Positions 22,903 through 35,900 of a DNA stretch of 64,000 nucleotides are shown one piece after another. The notes beneath the pieces are model-generated. The model saw only the letters and a program-made list of their open reading frames with translations, searched no databases and was not told where the DNA came from. Within the stretch, counting starts at the first letter, position 1, and each line of letters begins with the position of its first letter. A program made the translations under genes and the position numbers. Source of the DNA: Cloeon dipterum (Eukaryota; Arthropoda; Insecta; Ephemeroptera; Baetidae); assembly GCF_949628265.1 (NCBI RefSeq), contig NC_088787.1, forward strand, positions 2,222,501 through 2,286,500, given 5' to 3'.

Positions 22903-25900
22903 TCAAAACGAAGACTGGTGCCGGCCAGACTTGTGCGTGATCAGCACCGCTTTGCTCTCGGACACCGGAATTTGGTGCGGCGGCCGCAGGGTGTCGGCGC
23001 CCGGCGCCGCTTTCGACGCCGTCGTCGCCAACGCTTTGTTTACCGTCGGCAGAAAACCCGCTTTGATGTTCTGGAAGGGAAAAGACGGTCAGATGTTTCA
23101 AGGTTAACGTCAATACGCGATTATGCGTCGAAATAAAAAATGTTAAACACAATACGCGATTTTAGAACATCAGTGAAAATTGATTTAGAGGCATACAAAA
23201 ATTTAAAACATTATTTTAAATACGATAATTTCATTTTTTAAGCTAGAAAATATTACGTTGTACAGAAAAAGTGATTTAAAAAAATTTTGTTGACCCGAAA
23301 ATAATAATTTAGGACTCATTTCTTAAAAAATAACAATATGTTAACATCAATACGCAATTATGATTCAATTTCTAACTTGCGAGTATCAAAGAGAACCTCC
23401 AAAAAGATGTAAACCCAATATTCTAGGAAATGTTAACGCCAAAACGCGATATTAAAAATTCTAATAATTACCTCCATGATGGTTCCTGGCATGCACAGGA
23501 CGTAGTAGATGGCGTAAGCAGGTATCCAGACCATGGAGGAGAACGATATGCACAGACCGAGTATTTCAGCCCAGTCAGGGTACTCGTAGGTGCCATAGGT
23601 CACAGGCACGTATTGCACGCAGTAGAAAATGAAGATACTCTATTCATAGAACCAACTAATGTAGTTAGAGATCCTTAATATAGTAACAAATCTCACCAGC
23701 ATGGCAGCGGGGGCCAGGTAGACCCAGCAGACGGTCCAGAACCTGCCAGGTCGGAAGCCGATCATCTCCTCTATGCAGTCACAGAAGCGCTCGGCGCCGA
23801 AGAACCAGGAGATGGCGATGGTCTGGAAGAAGCAGACCCAGAGAAGCGAGATGCCGCTGGCCGAGTAGAAGTCCATCAGCTGAAAGACGTAGGCGCCGCC
23901 CTTGGTCACCATGGGCGTGCCCAGCGCCATCATCAGGAGGCAGACACCCAGTGTGAACTTGCGCCTGATGGGACGCAGGTAGGCCGAGAAGTGGTCCACC
24001 ACGCCAGTTACGAACGCCTCCACGTTGCAGAACTCGCTGTCGATGCCCAGAATCTGTGGATAGGAGGTCAGAAATCATTAGAGAGGGGGTTTGGATGCCC
24101 CTTTCAGGGTGATCGGTCAGGTTAAGATTCCTAAAGGTAGGAAACTGCTTCCTAAAAGGACACGAGGGTCACTAATTTAGTAGCAAAAACTCCAGCAACC
24201 CGGCAAGAACTTGTATATCCGAGGATATCTGCCTATATTGACGTAGGCTGTTCCAAAGGATATCCTGAAGGACATCTGTGTATCCTTTGGATATCCGGAA
24301 GATATACTTTTGAACAGCCTATATGTCATAGGTGGATATCCAATTTCTTGCCGGGCTGCTGTTCAAAAGAATATCTTCCAGACATCCTTTGAATACCCAG
24401 ATATCCTTTGGATATCCAGAAGGATATCTGTATCCCATTTCTTGCTGGATAAATAAAAGTAGTGCAAACTCTGGGGGGTCACCACGTCTGAATGTACTCA
24501 CAGCAAGCATGACGAAGAAGATGGTGGCCCAGATGACTGATCCGGGCAGCTTGAGCACGACCTCAGGGTAGGTGAGGAATACAAGTCCAGGCCCGCTCTT
24601 GACGACATCGGACACGTCAGCGTCCTGCACGAACGCGATGTAGCCCAGGATGGAGAAGACGATGCAGCCTGCCAGCAGGCACGTCAGTGTGTTGATGACG
24701 CACGTGATTATCGCGTCCCTGGAAAAGAAAAAGAACAAAAGGTTCGTTAAGAGTGTCATGTGAAACAAGTGTCGTGTGTGCCATGGTTTTAAAGATGTTG
24801 AAAAATGAGATATAATCTGGGATATTAATGTCAAACAAATTAAATTTTTGATGTTCTAGTATTCGCCTAATTTGAAGCTGCGCAGTAAACTTGTGCGCAT
24901 CTTAAGCATGCGCAGTAAGTTCAGATTGCTTCTTAATGTCACAGGGAGGCTTAAACTCATCACTGCGCATGCGTGACCCTAATTATAACCTTCTGCGCAG
25001 TCATAAATCCCACCGGAGGCCAAGTTCCGATCTGTTTTGGTTCTTGCCATCCAGAGGTCAATATGGCATCGAAATATTTAAGGCCAATCAGGAGGCAAAA
25101 CTTATTTTTAGTAAAATCAGTTAGCTTGAAAAATTCACCCATTTTGAAGCTGCGCAGTAAACTTATGCGCATCTTAAGCATGCGCAGTAAGTTCATATCG
25201 TTACTTCATCTCATTCAGAAGCCAAATTGCATCACTGCGCATGCGTGACCCAAATTAAAACCTTCTGCGCAGTCATAATTGCAACCAGGGTCTGGTTTGC
25301 AATCTTTTTTGGTTCTTGCCGGTTAGACGTCAATATGGCTTCGAAATAATTGAGGGCAAACACGAGACGGTCAAGCGACCAATCAGAAGCGTCGAAAAAG
25401 GGGCGTGCCAACCTAATAATTTCATTTCCGCGTGTTTTGCTACATTTCCATTCGTCTCGTGATGCTTATGATAGTAAAAATGGCGTCTGTAAGCGTCTAA
25501 TTCTTAAAAATCAGCGAAACTAATAAATAGAAATGTTTAATTGGACTCAGACGCTACAGGCGGACATATTTGCGCAACAAATATAATTTTTTACTGACTT
25601 GTAGCAGTTGTGGTGGAACTTGTTGAAGGAGCCAAGTGCCGGCAGCGTGCCGACGCCGATGCTGTAGCCGAAGAAGATCTGCGTGGCGCCGTCGATCCAG
25701 GCGGTGGCGCTGCTGAGCTTGCTCCAGTCCGGCTTGACGAAGTAGACGAGTCCGTTGTAGGCGCCCTCCAGGGTCACCGCCCTCGCCAGCAGGATCAGCA
25801 TGATCACGTAGGGAAAGAGTGCCGTGAACCAAATGATCTATGCAGACGAAAATTCCATTCATTTGAACCTCCTCCGCTTCAAAAATTGAGCTTTGATCCG

Positions 25901-28900
25901 AATCACTCAGGGGTTAAATGGCGGCAATCGATTTTTAAATTGATGTCTAAGCTCAAACGCAATTTAATTCAAAAGACAGTACACGTGTAGACAGACGTTT
26001 TCAATCGCGGCGGGGTCACATAATTTCAAATTATTTACCTTTCCGCTCTGGTGGAGACCTTTCCAGATAATGAAGTAAACGAGGATCCAGCCGAGCAGGA
26101 GACAGCCCAGCAACTCCCACTGAATGCCTCCCAGGTCGTGAATCCCGTCTGTTATCATCAGGACGCGTTTTCTGTTTCAAATAAATTAATTAATAATGCT
26201 AATTAATACAATTAATGAAAAAACTAACTCCCAGAACTCCTCGACGGGGGTGTTGGTTTGGTTGGCCAACTGGTTTCGAACGATTTCGGTAGCGGTCGTA
26301 TTTTCCGACCCTTCGTAGCACCTGTCCGTGTTCCACCAGTTTCCTGAGGGTAAAAAATTAAAAATTTCAATTTAAAATCAAGCCTTCATCTGTATTAATT
26401 CTCTGATTAAAACAGCAAAGAATTCTGTACATTTAATCGCGTGTAAATTCGGTTTTTACCACATCGCTGCCAGGGCAGGTCGGGCAGCTGCGTGAAGGTG
26501 TTGATCAGGTAGAAAAGCGTCCACGCGATGATGATGCAGTAATAAACGTCGAGCAGGAACACGATCGTCATCGTCGCGTAACCCGCACCTGATAATCACA
26601 AGATAAGAAAAACCACTTAATTTTAACCTTCACGCCTTTTTTTACGAGACACTCACCGCCCAGGATGGGGCACAAGGTGCCGACCAGGGACATGCCACCT
26701 GAGCCCAGGTACTGGCCGATCGCCACCTCCTGGAAGAAGAGCGGCACGCCGCATAGCATCATGGCAATGCCATAAGTCACCAGAAAGGCTCCTGAAACAG
26801 GGATCGATTTGGTTTTTGGACAAATTAAACAGATGGCGATACAGGTTTTTTATATTTCCTGAACAAAATTTGATTGATTTTTTATTTTAAAAAGTTTTCT
26901 ACGTCTGAAATTCACAGGAACAGAGGGGGTCAAGTGGCGTTTTAAAGAAATTTTGATGAAAAATTAAAATGTCAATCATTTCAAAGCTGCGCAGTAAACT
27001 TGTGCGCATCTTAAGCATGCGCAGTATGTTCAGATCGCTTTTACAGCTCACTGAGAAGCTAAAACGCATCACTGCGCATGCGTGACCTTAATTAAAACCT
27101 TCTGCGCAGTCGCAATTCCCACTGGGGGCCAAATTGGGATCTGTGTTGGTTCCCGCCGGCCAGAAGTCAAAATGGCGTCGAAATAATGCAGGCCAACCAG
27201 GAGACATAACTTATTTTTAGTATTATCAGTCGGCTTGAAAAATTTACCCATTTCGAAGCTGCGCAGTAAATTTTTGCGCATCTTAAGCATGCGCAGTATG
27301 CTCAGATCGCTCTTATATCTCACAGGGAAGCTGAAACTCATCACCGCGCATGCGTGACCCAAATGAAAACCTTCTGCGCAGTCGCAATTCCCGCCGGGGG
27401 CTTGATTGAGATCTGTGTTAGGGTTCCCGCCGGTTAGAAGTCAATATAGCGTCGAAAAAAATGGAGGCCAATCAGGAGACAGTCCTGCGGCCAATTAGAA
27501 GCGTCAAAAAGGAGGTGTGCCGAGCTAATAATTTAATTTCCGCGAATTTTGTTACATTTCCATTTGCCTGATGTGCCATCTAAGGGTCGATTCGCAAATT
27601 ACCGGGCTAATCAGCTGTTAATAAAATAAAAAACATTCAATTTTCCCGCCAAACTCTACCAGACGCCATGTCTATGCGCGTCGCGTCAGTCCGTCCCCCG
27701 GTGTTGCGCTTTAGTCTGTTTTTAATTTGCTTTAAAACTAAAGTCCCGAGTTGCAGCAATAATTAATTAAATTTTAAGCAGCAAGATCATTGCCAAGGCG
27801 GCACAAAAAAGAAATACAAAGTTTGGCATGCTCAAAGCAGGAAAAAGAGGTTTGTTTGCAAAGCAGCTAGTCGCCGTGTTGTTTTGTGCAAAAGCAATTA
27901 AGTAGAGCTGTTTCCAAATGGCCCAGCGCGCTAGAAAAGAAAATAGCCGGCGCGCGCGCGGCGTGGCTTTCAACTTAACCGTGAAACGCTGGCGTAATCG
28001 CAGAATTAGCGGCCGGCCGGGCGGGCGTCACGTGCGCGGCAGGTCGGACACGTGACCTTTGACGTGTGTGTGTGTGAGTGTGTGTAGCAAGGGTTAAGCG
28101 TCCGCAATTAGCCACGAGAGATGAGCAGCCCAACGACGCACAAACCTTCGGATAATAATGCATTTTAGCTTTTCGTAAAACGCACGCATCCGAATCCAAA
28201 ATATAAATTGACGCCGCGCCAGAATTACGACGCTAATTTTGACACGCCGCTTGCCAAATTTGCGTTTGGTTATAAAATAGTCGGACTATTTTCGGCACCA
28301 CTCACACATCAGGGCTGTTTGTATTTACTAATTCGCCGGGAATTCAGGAATATTGGGGCAAAACGCCAGACACCAGACTGCAGTTCGACGAGATTAAAAA
28401 AATGGTGTAAAATAATTTAGTTAGAATCAGAATCTGTTTTTCTAGAATTGAGAAAGAAGTAGCTCATGTTTTTGTGTTTGTTTGTTCTTTTTTTAATGCA
28501 TTTTCTCAGCAGTCTCCTTTCTTTATTTTCGTGGCCGGCGATTTCACCGAATTACAAAAGAAACAAATAACGCGCGCGGCGGCTTAATTAAACGAAGCGG
28601 TGGATCGCCACCGAGAAGAAAGAAATAAATAAAAAATTCTCAGCGGGGCTGAGGGAAAAAAGGCCTTTTGCGGCGGGCGCACTCAGAGCTCGAAATATCC
28701 GAGGTGTGTCTGCCAAAAGCGAATCACCGGCCGCCAGGGTGACTTTCGCGAGGGGCCCGGCCCCAACGCCCCCTCGGAACAGAAAGAAATCTGCGTCGCC
28801 ACTCGCCAGCTCCCGTTTTTCGAGGCCAGGAGAGACGAGCAAAAAATAAATAAATAGAAAAACTGTGTTTAGACGCAAATTAATTGGGAAAAATTGGCAA

Positions 28901-31900
28901 AAAGGGATTAATTTTAATTTCATACGCAAGGGTTATTTATAAAAAAATCGATGAGGCTTTTCACGTGAGGCTTTTCCAATAAAAATATGGCAAGAAATGT
29001 TTTATCTTCCTTAAAATATTTTTCTAAATTTAAAAGAGCATACAATTTTAATTTAATCCTTGCGTACAACGTAAGTTAATTTTTGTTAAATATTTTTCTA
29101 CAACTGGACGACTCAGTCAGCCTGGACTAAATAACTTTTAAAAGATTTTAACATGAACAGAATTGACTAAATAAAAATCATTAAATTGTTAAAAAAGCGT
29201 TTTATAAAATTTAAAAAATTAATTTTGAGAAAAATTAAAATTTATGTTGTGTTTAAAAAGTTCTTAGCACATTTTAACGGATTTAAAATGCAATTTTGGC
29301 GAAATTAAAATGTTTTGAAATACAAATTTGATTAATCCTGACTTTTAAAAGCTCAAAATAATTGAAATTGATGAATAATCTGATTAACCACCACGTAAAA
29401 ACCTTAATTATGTTTTTTTAAATTATTTTAGTTAAAAAAACTGTTCAAAAGAGAGGGAGGGAAAGAGCACCAGACGTTTCCCAGGCAAGTTTATTTCAAA
29501 TTCAGGTCAATTTGGCTTCGATTTTCAAAATTAGAAGCGGCCGGGGCTTGGAAAAAAGGTCTAAATAAAAAATAAAATCATTGAACCAATTTAAATAATT
29601 TTTAAAAATATCATGAGAGACTTTCTGATCAGTCTCTATAAATTTTAAATTAAATAAAAATTAGAAAAAATTATATAAGCTGCGGTTCCAATTCGGATCT
29701 ACACCTCCGCCATTTTTTTTCTAGCAGGGAAAGGGAAATTAGCAAGCGTTCCCGGGCGTCTCTTAATTTAAATCGAGGTCACTTTTCGGTTTCAAAAAAA
29801 ATTATTAAATTTGAATTTTGAATTACCTCCGCCGTTTTTGTAGCAGAGGTAGGGAAAGCGCCAGACGTTTCCCAGTCCGACGGAGACGCTGATGCAGGAG
29901 AAGAGGAAGTCGAGCTGGTTGGTCCATCCGCCGCGCTCGTCGGCCCTGTCCGAGCCGGCCGAGCTGTCGTCCTCGTCGGCCGCCAGCATGCACTTCTGCT
30001 TGGCCGGCGACGGGAAGGAGCAGAAGTGGTCGGCGCCGGCGGCAACGTGGTCAACGGCCGCCTCCTCGTCCGCCAGCGGCACCCGCACCGCGCAGTCCAG
30101 CTCCTCCTCGGACGCGGACCAGAAGAAGGCGCTCTCGGCGCTCGCCATCGGCGCCACGCATCGCCCACCCTCAAAATCTTTCACGCTCTGAAATTTGAAA
30201 AATCAAAAAACACAGAGTTAATTCAATTAAATTAATAATGGTTGCTCAAAATTGACGGGGAGTTTTGGAATTGTTGGAAAATTAGGATAAAAAAAGTAAT
30301 TAAAAATATTTTGAGACATTTTTTTATCAAATTGACTCTGAAAATAATTTTGGCCTTAATTTAAAGTGGAATGGGGGTGACCTTTTATTTTAAAAATGAT
30401 TTTACGTAAAAATTTTCCCTGAGACCGACTAATTTTTTCTCATTTCCGATCAAAAGTGCGCCAAAATCCGATTTTTTTTTAAATTTTACCGGTTTTTTAT
30501 CAATGGAAGTTAATTGCTTCCGAGGTAACATGAATTATTAAAATTAAATAGAGTGAGAAGATAAAAAATGATACGTTTAAAATTATTTTATTAAATATTG
30601 CAAATATTTGAAAGGGGTGTGTGTTTGGCCTGATTAAAATTCACCAGTTTCTAGTAGCATTAAAAACCGCGAAAATTCAGAAAGCTGATTAAATTTCCAG
30701 TCTTTTTCCTACTGCGAAAATTTTTCTCAAATTTACCATTTTCGCACAAAATTCGTCTGAAAATTTCAAATGGCCATTAGAGAACCTTTAAAATTTTACG
30801 GAAAAATCCAAATACCCAAAACTAAGTTAATTTATTCGAGAATTTTCCGGTATTGAAAACGTAATAATGATAATTAAGTGAAATTCGCTGCCTTGTGTAA
30901 CAATGCGAGAACGGGAGAGTGCATGCCACGCCCCCTATCAGCTGGTTTTGTTCAGTTTTCATCGAAATTTACAGCGCCTATATAGGAGCAAATTTTTGTT
31001 TTGATGTCATTTATTTATGGATAAGAGACGCTTCAATTCTGACACTTTTATTCCTTAAAATCTTGCTGAAATCAACTTATTTCCAGAATCCACTCGATGA
31101 GCCCCGCCCATTTTGCATTATATTCCAGTTTAAACGCCCCTATATTTAGGCCGTTAAAATTAATTTCTTAATTTCGCCCAATTTTATCTGAACTTGATCA
31201 CCCAAGGAGCTTTAATCACAACACTCCAGTAATATTTCACTAGGAACGGGCGTCGCTCTTAAATTCTTGATAGGGGGCGTGGCAGTTTCTGTAAACGAAA
31301 GGGGACAAAACATGTTTTTGTAGTTTTTTTTATAGAAAAATCGTAATCTTATGTTTCACACCGGCGTCCGGATTTACGCGATGGTCAAATATGGCGTCTG
31401 GTATGGTTCGGCGGGAAAATTACAAACCGTGTATCAATATTTTTGTTGTTATTTCTTAACTAACAGCTGATTAGCCTGGTAATTGGCGAATCGACTGTTA
31501 GATGGCACATCAGGCTAATGAAAATGTAACAAAACACGCGGGAATGGAATTATTTGGTCGGCACGCCCCTTTTTTGACGCTTCTAATTAATCGCTGGACT
31601 TTCTCCTAACTGGCCCCCATTATTCGGACGCCATATTGACTTCTGACTGGCGGGAATCAACACAGATCGCATTCCGGCCCCCGGTGGGAATTACGACTGC
31701 GCAGAAGGATTTAAATTGGGTCACGCATGCGCAGTGATGAGTTTCAGCCTCTCGGTGAGATTTATAAGCGATCCGAACATACTGCGCATGCTTAAGGTGC
31801 GCAAAAATGTACTGCGCAGCTTCAAAACGGGCGAATATTCAAAGAACTATAAATTTCGATGCAATATTGACTTCTGACCGGCGGGAACCAGCACAGATCA

Positions 31901-32928
31901 CATCCCGGACCCCGGTGATATTTCAAAAAGACATCTCAAAAAATAAAAATTCCGGCAAATGTGGAGTTTCTTGGGAATGTAAATTTTTATTGGAGCAAAA
32001 TAAGATGATTACGTGGATTTGTCTAAAAAAAAAGTTATTCATTTGAATTTTCTCATGTTTTTTTGTTTATTCTAACAAATTTTCTTTAAACAGTCGAAAG
32101 TTGATTTTTAATTAAATTATGCAAAGGACAGAGGTGCAAAATTGCGCAACGCGATGAAATAAATAATGGGACGAAATTATTCAAGGCCGTGTTCAGCGTG
32201 GAATTGGCCGGCTTCCCTGCTGTCATTCGCGGGATCGATGCAAGGGCCAAACATTGGGGACGGGACACTATCACAAATTAGAAATCCACCAACACACACG
32301 TAATAAAAAATTCAGTAAAAAGGATTTAGCCGCAGGAGGGGGAGGGGAGAGCGAATAAAGAAAAAACGCGCAGTTGGAAACAAGACAAGTTGGTTGGTTT
32401 TAGAGTGTAAGGTAGGTTATTCTCGGAGGGACGCCGGCGACACAAATAAAATCGGGCAGGCTCCAAATAACGACGATAAAAGGGAGAAAGAGAGGAATGC
32501 CAAAATACCCGCGGTCACGTTCACCTTTTGCGTCTAGACAAAAATATCTTCTAAAGTGGAGAATGCAAATAAAAGAAAAAAATAACATTCGGGGTGCTGT
32601 TTGGAATGCGTCCAAGCTGTCTTTCGACACACATAAGCAGATATTAATTAGCTAAGGTGGAAATTTCTAGAATGCACTCCACTGATCCACTCTCGGCCGG
32701 AAATTCAACCTTGACAAACAGGAATTTCATCTATTTTAGCCGGGAGACGAGAGAAAACGCACGAAAAAAATTAAATTAATATTTTTCCTGTCCTTTTGGC
32801 ATTTTAAAACAATTTAAAATCCAATTTTGAACCTTTGAAATGATGTAACTTTTGTTTAAATAATTAAAAAAAGTCATTTTAGGGGAATTTTAGTGCAAAT
32901 TAAAATTTCTTACCTTGGAGAGCGGCAT
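22903..32928 (-). CDS. SLC6-family sodium/chloride-dependent transporter
   Basis: Eleven coding exons on the minus strand: 32914-32928, 29827-30187, 26657-26791, 26460-26588, 26229-26343, 26039-26171, 25599-25837, 24502-24718, 23697-24053, 23472-23639 and 22903-23070 (678 aa). Family signatures: [19 protein letters not shown] (TM1), [12 protein letters not shown], then [18 protein letters not shown] with the paired loop Cys and sequons NTT and [57 protein letters not shown] and [15 protein letters not shown]1 has Gly where monoamine carriers have Asp, so an amino-acid-type substrate is likely. A glycine-transporter-like or orphan insect SLC6 is possible; I cannot decide. The first coding exon encodes only MPLSK before the AAG/GTAAGA donor. 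The long acidic N-terminus precedes TM1. Introns 1-3 carry many repeats. Confidence 0.9.
24193..24361. repeat. Inverted-repeat element rich in GGATATCC palindromes
   Basis: Starts CAGCAACCCGGCAAGAA and ends TTCTTGCCGGGCTGCTG. Inside is a second inverted pair (GTAGGCTGTTC and GAACAGCCTAT), with several ATATCC/GGATAT palindromes between. The GGATATCC motif continues past the right end to about 24440. It lies in the intron between the SLC6 exons at 24502-24718 and 23697-24053. A MITE-like origin is likely; no target duplication is clear. Confidence 0.6.
24862..25440 (+). repeat. Dimeric repeat in SLC6 intron, copy A
   Basis: Two head-to-tail monomers of about 272 bp, each starting GAAGCTGCGCAGTAAACTT (24874 and 25146), followed by CTTAAGCATGCGCAGTA, CATCACTGCGCATGCGTGACC, ACCTTCTGCGCAGTC and a GGTTCTTGCC block. 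Copies B (26965-27640) and C (31370-31925, inverted) have the same dimer organisation. Confidence 0.75.
26965..27640 (+). repeat. Dimeric repeat in SLC6 intron, copy B
   Basis: Same dimer as copy A, monomer starts about 273 bp apart (AAGCTGCGCAGTAAA near 26984 and 27256). Extends through CTAATAATTTAATTTCCGCG, GGTCGATTCGC and AATCAGCTGTTA into a tail shared with copy C. Confidence 0.75.
27641..29826. other. SLC6 intron 2 sequence without a gene
   Basis: Between exons 26657-26791 and 29827-30187. GC-rich patches at 27950-28080 (including a GT run at 28063-28084) and 28590-28800 interrupt otherwise AT-rich sequence. Frames here lack similarity to any family I recognise. Confidence 0.4.
31370..31925 (-). 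repeat. Dimeric repeat in SLC6 intron, copy C (inverted)
   Basis: Reverse-complement copy of the repeats at 24862 and 26965. It shows GACTGCGCAGAAGG, GGTCACGCATGCGCAGTGATG and TACTGCGCATGCTTAAG, and on its left the tail blocks TAACAGCTGATTAG and ATTGGCGAATCGACTG shared with copy B. Located in SLC6 intron 1. Confidence 0.75.
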
Positions 32929-35900
32929 TTGGGCGCCGGGGGTGGTTTTCCGGGGGTCACTTTAACGCCGAGTTGGGGTGTCTGAAGCGTGCGAACGGGC
33001 ACGGAGGGAGGAGGGTTGCCGTCGCTCTGCTCGGATGCGCCTCTCGAGGGTCAAGTCCCGCTGCTCTGAGCAAAAGCTGCACTCGCCGCTGCAAATTCAA
33101 TGTTACCACTGGCACAACAAGTGCGGCAATGGCAATGGCGCTGCGATGCACGCCCGCCTCACGAGTCTGACACGCACGCGGCCGCGGCCCCACTCGCTCA
33201 CTCACTCGCTCACTCCAACCCGCGACTATTTCGGACGCTCGCTGCGCTCTGCCAACTGGGATTTCGGGTTAGCAACGCGCTTCCGCGCACGCATTTTTCG
33301 TTCTTCCCACGCCCAAATTTGTGCTCAGACTCCAACAGGCTCCAGAAAAATTAAAATTGTAATTTATAAAAATTGATATAATTTTAAAAATTAATAGTTT
33401 AGTCCTTATTTCACTTGCAATTTTAATTAAAAATCATTTTATAAAAATTAAAAATCAATTTTGAGGAAATTAAATACTTTCTGGCTTTTTTGCAAAGAGC
33501 GTGTTATTTTTTAAATAAATTTAATTCCATCAAAAATTTAATGCAATGAAAATTTAGGCCAAAATGTTAAACAAATATTCATTTTACTCTCTAAAAATTA
33601 AAAAAATGCCAAACTAAAATTAAATATAGATTTCTATTTAACTTTAAGAAGTAGGCTTTTGGGTCTTCGCTTTTTCTACTCTTGATTTGCCCCAAATATC
33701 CCGAGTCAGTCGAACGCATAAATTTGCCTGTTTATTCGAGTGCGAATTGCGCAGCTTCCTCTCAAGATTGGGGTCGACAAAGTAGCCATTCACTCTCGCG
33801 TCTCGTACACTATGGTCTTGTTTAATTTTAAAAATAAATTGTAACAAAATTAAAGGAGAAAAATAAATCAAAATTTTAAGTATTTAAAAAAAATGAAGAA
33901 AACTAAATATTTTGATTGGAATGCGATCTAAAATTTTGTTTGAAAGTGCTAAATATTTAAAGACCGTCTTTGACGAAGATTCTGAGCTCACCAATCGATT
34001 CCTGAGGGTCGAATTAGGTAAAGTGAACGTTTTTACCGACAAAAAAGTCCAACGCGACGTGCGAACTTTTTTCCCGCCAAAATAATGATGAACGAATTTG
34101 CGAGAACTGCGCATGCGTGAGAGCTGGTTTGAGCACTTGCAGAGAGACCGCCTGTACGAATGACTTCTTTGTCAGATCTGACGCATGCGCACTTCTCGCA
34201 TTCAAATTGATTTGGCGGGAAAAAAGTTCGCGGATGGAGCTGCACTTTTTGGTCGGAAAAACCTCAATTCTACCTAATTCGACCCTCAGGAATCGATTGG
34301 TGTGCTCAGAAACTTCATCAAAGACGGTCTTTAAACCATGCAAGGGTAAAAATCAAGTTAAAAAAGATTTATTTTGATTCGCAAAAAAATATTGAAAGAT
34401 TTTTTGGATTAAAATCAAAGTAAATACAAATTTTGTCCATTTATTAGTTTATTTTAGGCCAAAATAATTTATCAGAGCTGTATATATTCTAACGGAGTTT
34501 ATTTCGTTTGCGTGCTGGTGCAAGGAAGTTTATTAAAAAAGCTAAAAGCTAAATTATCGTTCAGATCTGATTTATAGATGATGCCTTTTACGACAAAGAA
34601 TCAACTCAACTTGTTCCTTTGATAAAAAAATTATTGTAAACAACTTAAAATGTTTATTTCTTGGATAAGTTCCTTAAATTGGGTCAACAAAATCGACAGA
34701 AATTGAGTAAAAATGATTTCTTTCTAAATCTGTTCAGAAACTAACTAATTAGAAAGGTAAAATAATAATTCCACGAGTCGCAAAAGCAGTAAAGCTCCTG
34801 CAAAAAGCATGGAATGCAACCCGCTCGTCCTACGCACTCGCCAGGTTGCCTACGATCGCAGCAGAAATTTGAAAAACGATCACTATTTATATTAAAAGAA
34901 ACGCCGCAGCTTGTTTAAAAACTTTATAAATAAACATGTTTTGTAATCAATAGAATTTCAGGTAGATAATTAAATGAAATTTTATTTAAAGCCAAAACTT
35001 AGTAAAAAAATATTTAAAAAGGACATTTTATTTAGCTTGAAAAGGATTGATATTGCAAAATTCTGGAAAATGCTTGTTGCCAATGCATGAACTGTTCCTT
35101 TAGAATTCAGTTAAAGCCAAAATTGACTTAAGTAGTCGCGTAAATTTTTTAGAAAAGTGGCTGGAAAAGTTAGCACTGTTTCCTTACTTGAAATCCTGTT
35201 TTATTTTACGACAAAGAAAGGTTTTAAACGCTGATGGACAGATCTCGACCAAAGGAATCGAAATCTGCTGAGAAAATTTGAAGGAAATTCGAAAAATCTG
35301 AATTTTTACTCATTTATTGTTGATAAATTGTTTATCGATCCAATTAAACCCGGTCATTGTCAGATAATAACGACTGAAGCCAACAATGCACAACACGAGA
35401 GGCTCGGGTTTGCTCTCTCGCTGTTCAATCCAAATCGATGCGATGTTATTTTTGCTCCTTCTCGCTTGGGAAAACACGCTTCGAGAGAATGGCAAAAATT
35501 GTCGGATGCAGGCAGAATGTCGGCGGTGCGAAAATAATCTTGCGCTAAATAAAGCGCGGATCGCGATGAGTTATTGGGGCGACAGCAGCAACAACAAACG
35601 CAAACGCACCCTTGGCATTGCGCGAAACTAGGCCAAGAGCAGCAAAATTCTTCATTTAAAATAAAATTTGTTGAAATTGAAATATTTAGGGGTGCGTACA
35701 TTCGAGGGTGGGCGGGTGGGTGCTCACCTGTTCGCTTCGGCGGGTCGACTGAATGCGAGAGAGACAAAGTTGCGAGCACGAAGCCCGTGAAGAGCCGAGA
35801 ACCGTTCTCGTGATGCAATTCACTCTGGCATTGGCTTTGAAAATCCGATTTGAAATGACACACATTACGTTCTGTGACAGACACCGAGACGTTTATTTTA

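Noticed and set aside
30925-31290. Inverted pair GCCACGCCCCCTATCA / TGATAGGGGGCGTGGC as a mobile element
   Set aside because: Only about 16 bp match at each end; no target duplication or second copy in the window, so it is too weak to annotate.
32973-33376. 132-codon frame upstream of the SLC6 gene
   Set aside because: It sits in the probable SLC6 promoter/5' UTR with CTCACT runs and is open in several frames, as expected of GC-rich repeats.
35360-35884. 174-codon minus-strand frame as a gene
   Set aside because: Low-complexity stretches (Cys, Ser and His runs), no domain, no splice partners; the plus strand is equally open in short frames.
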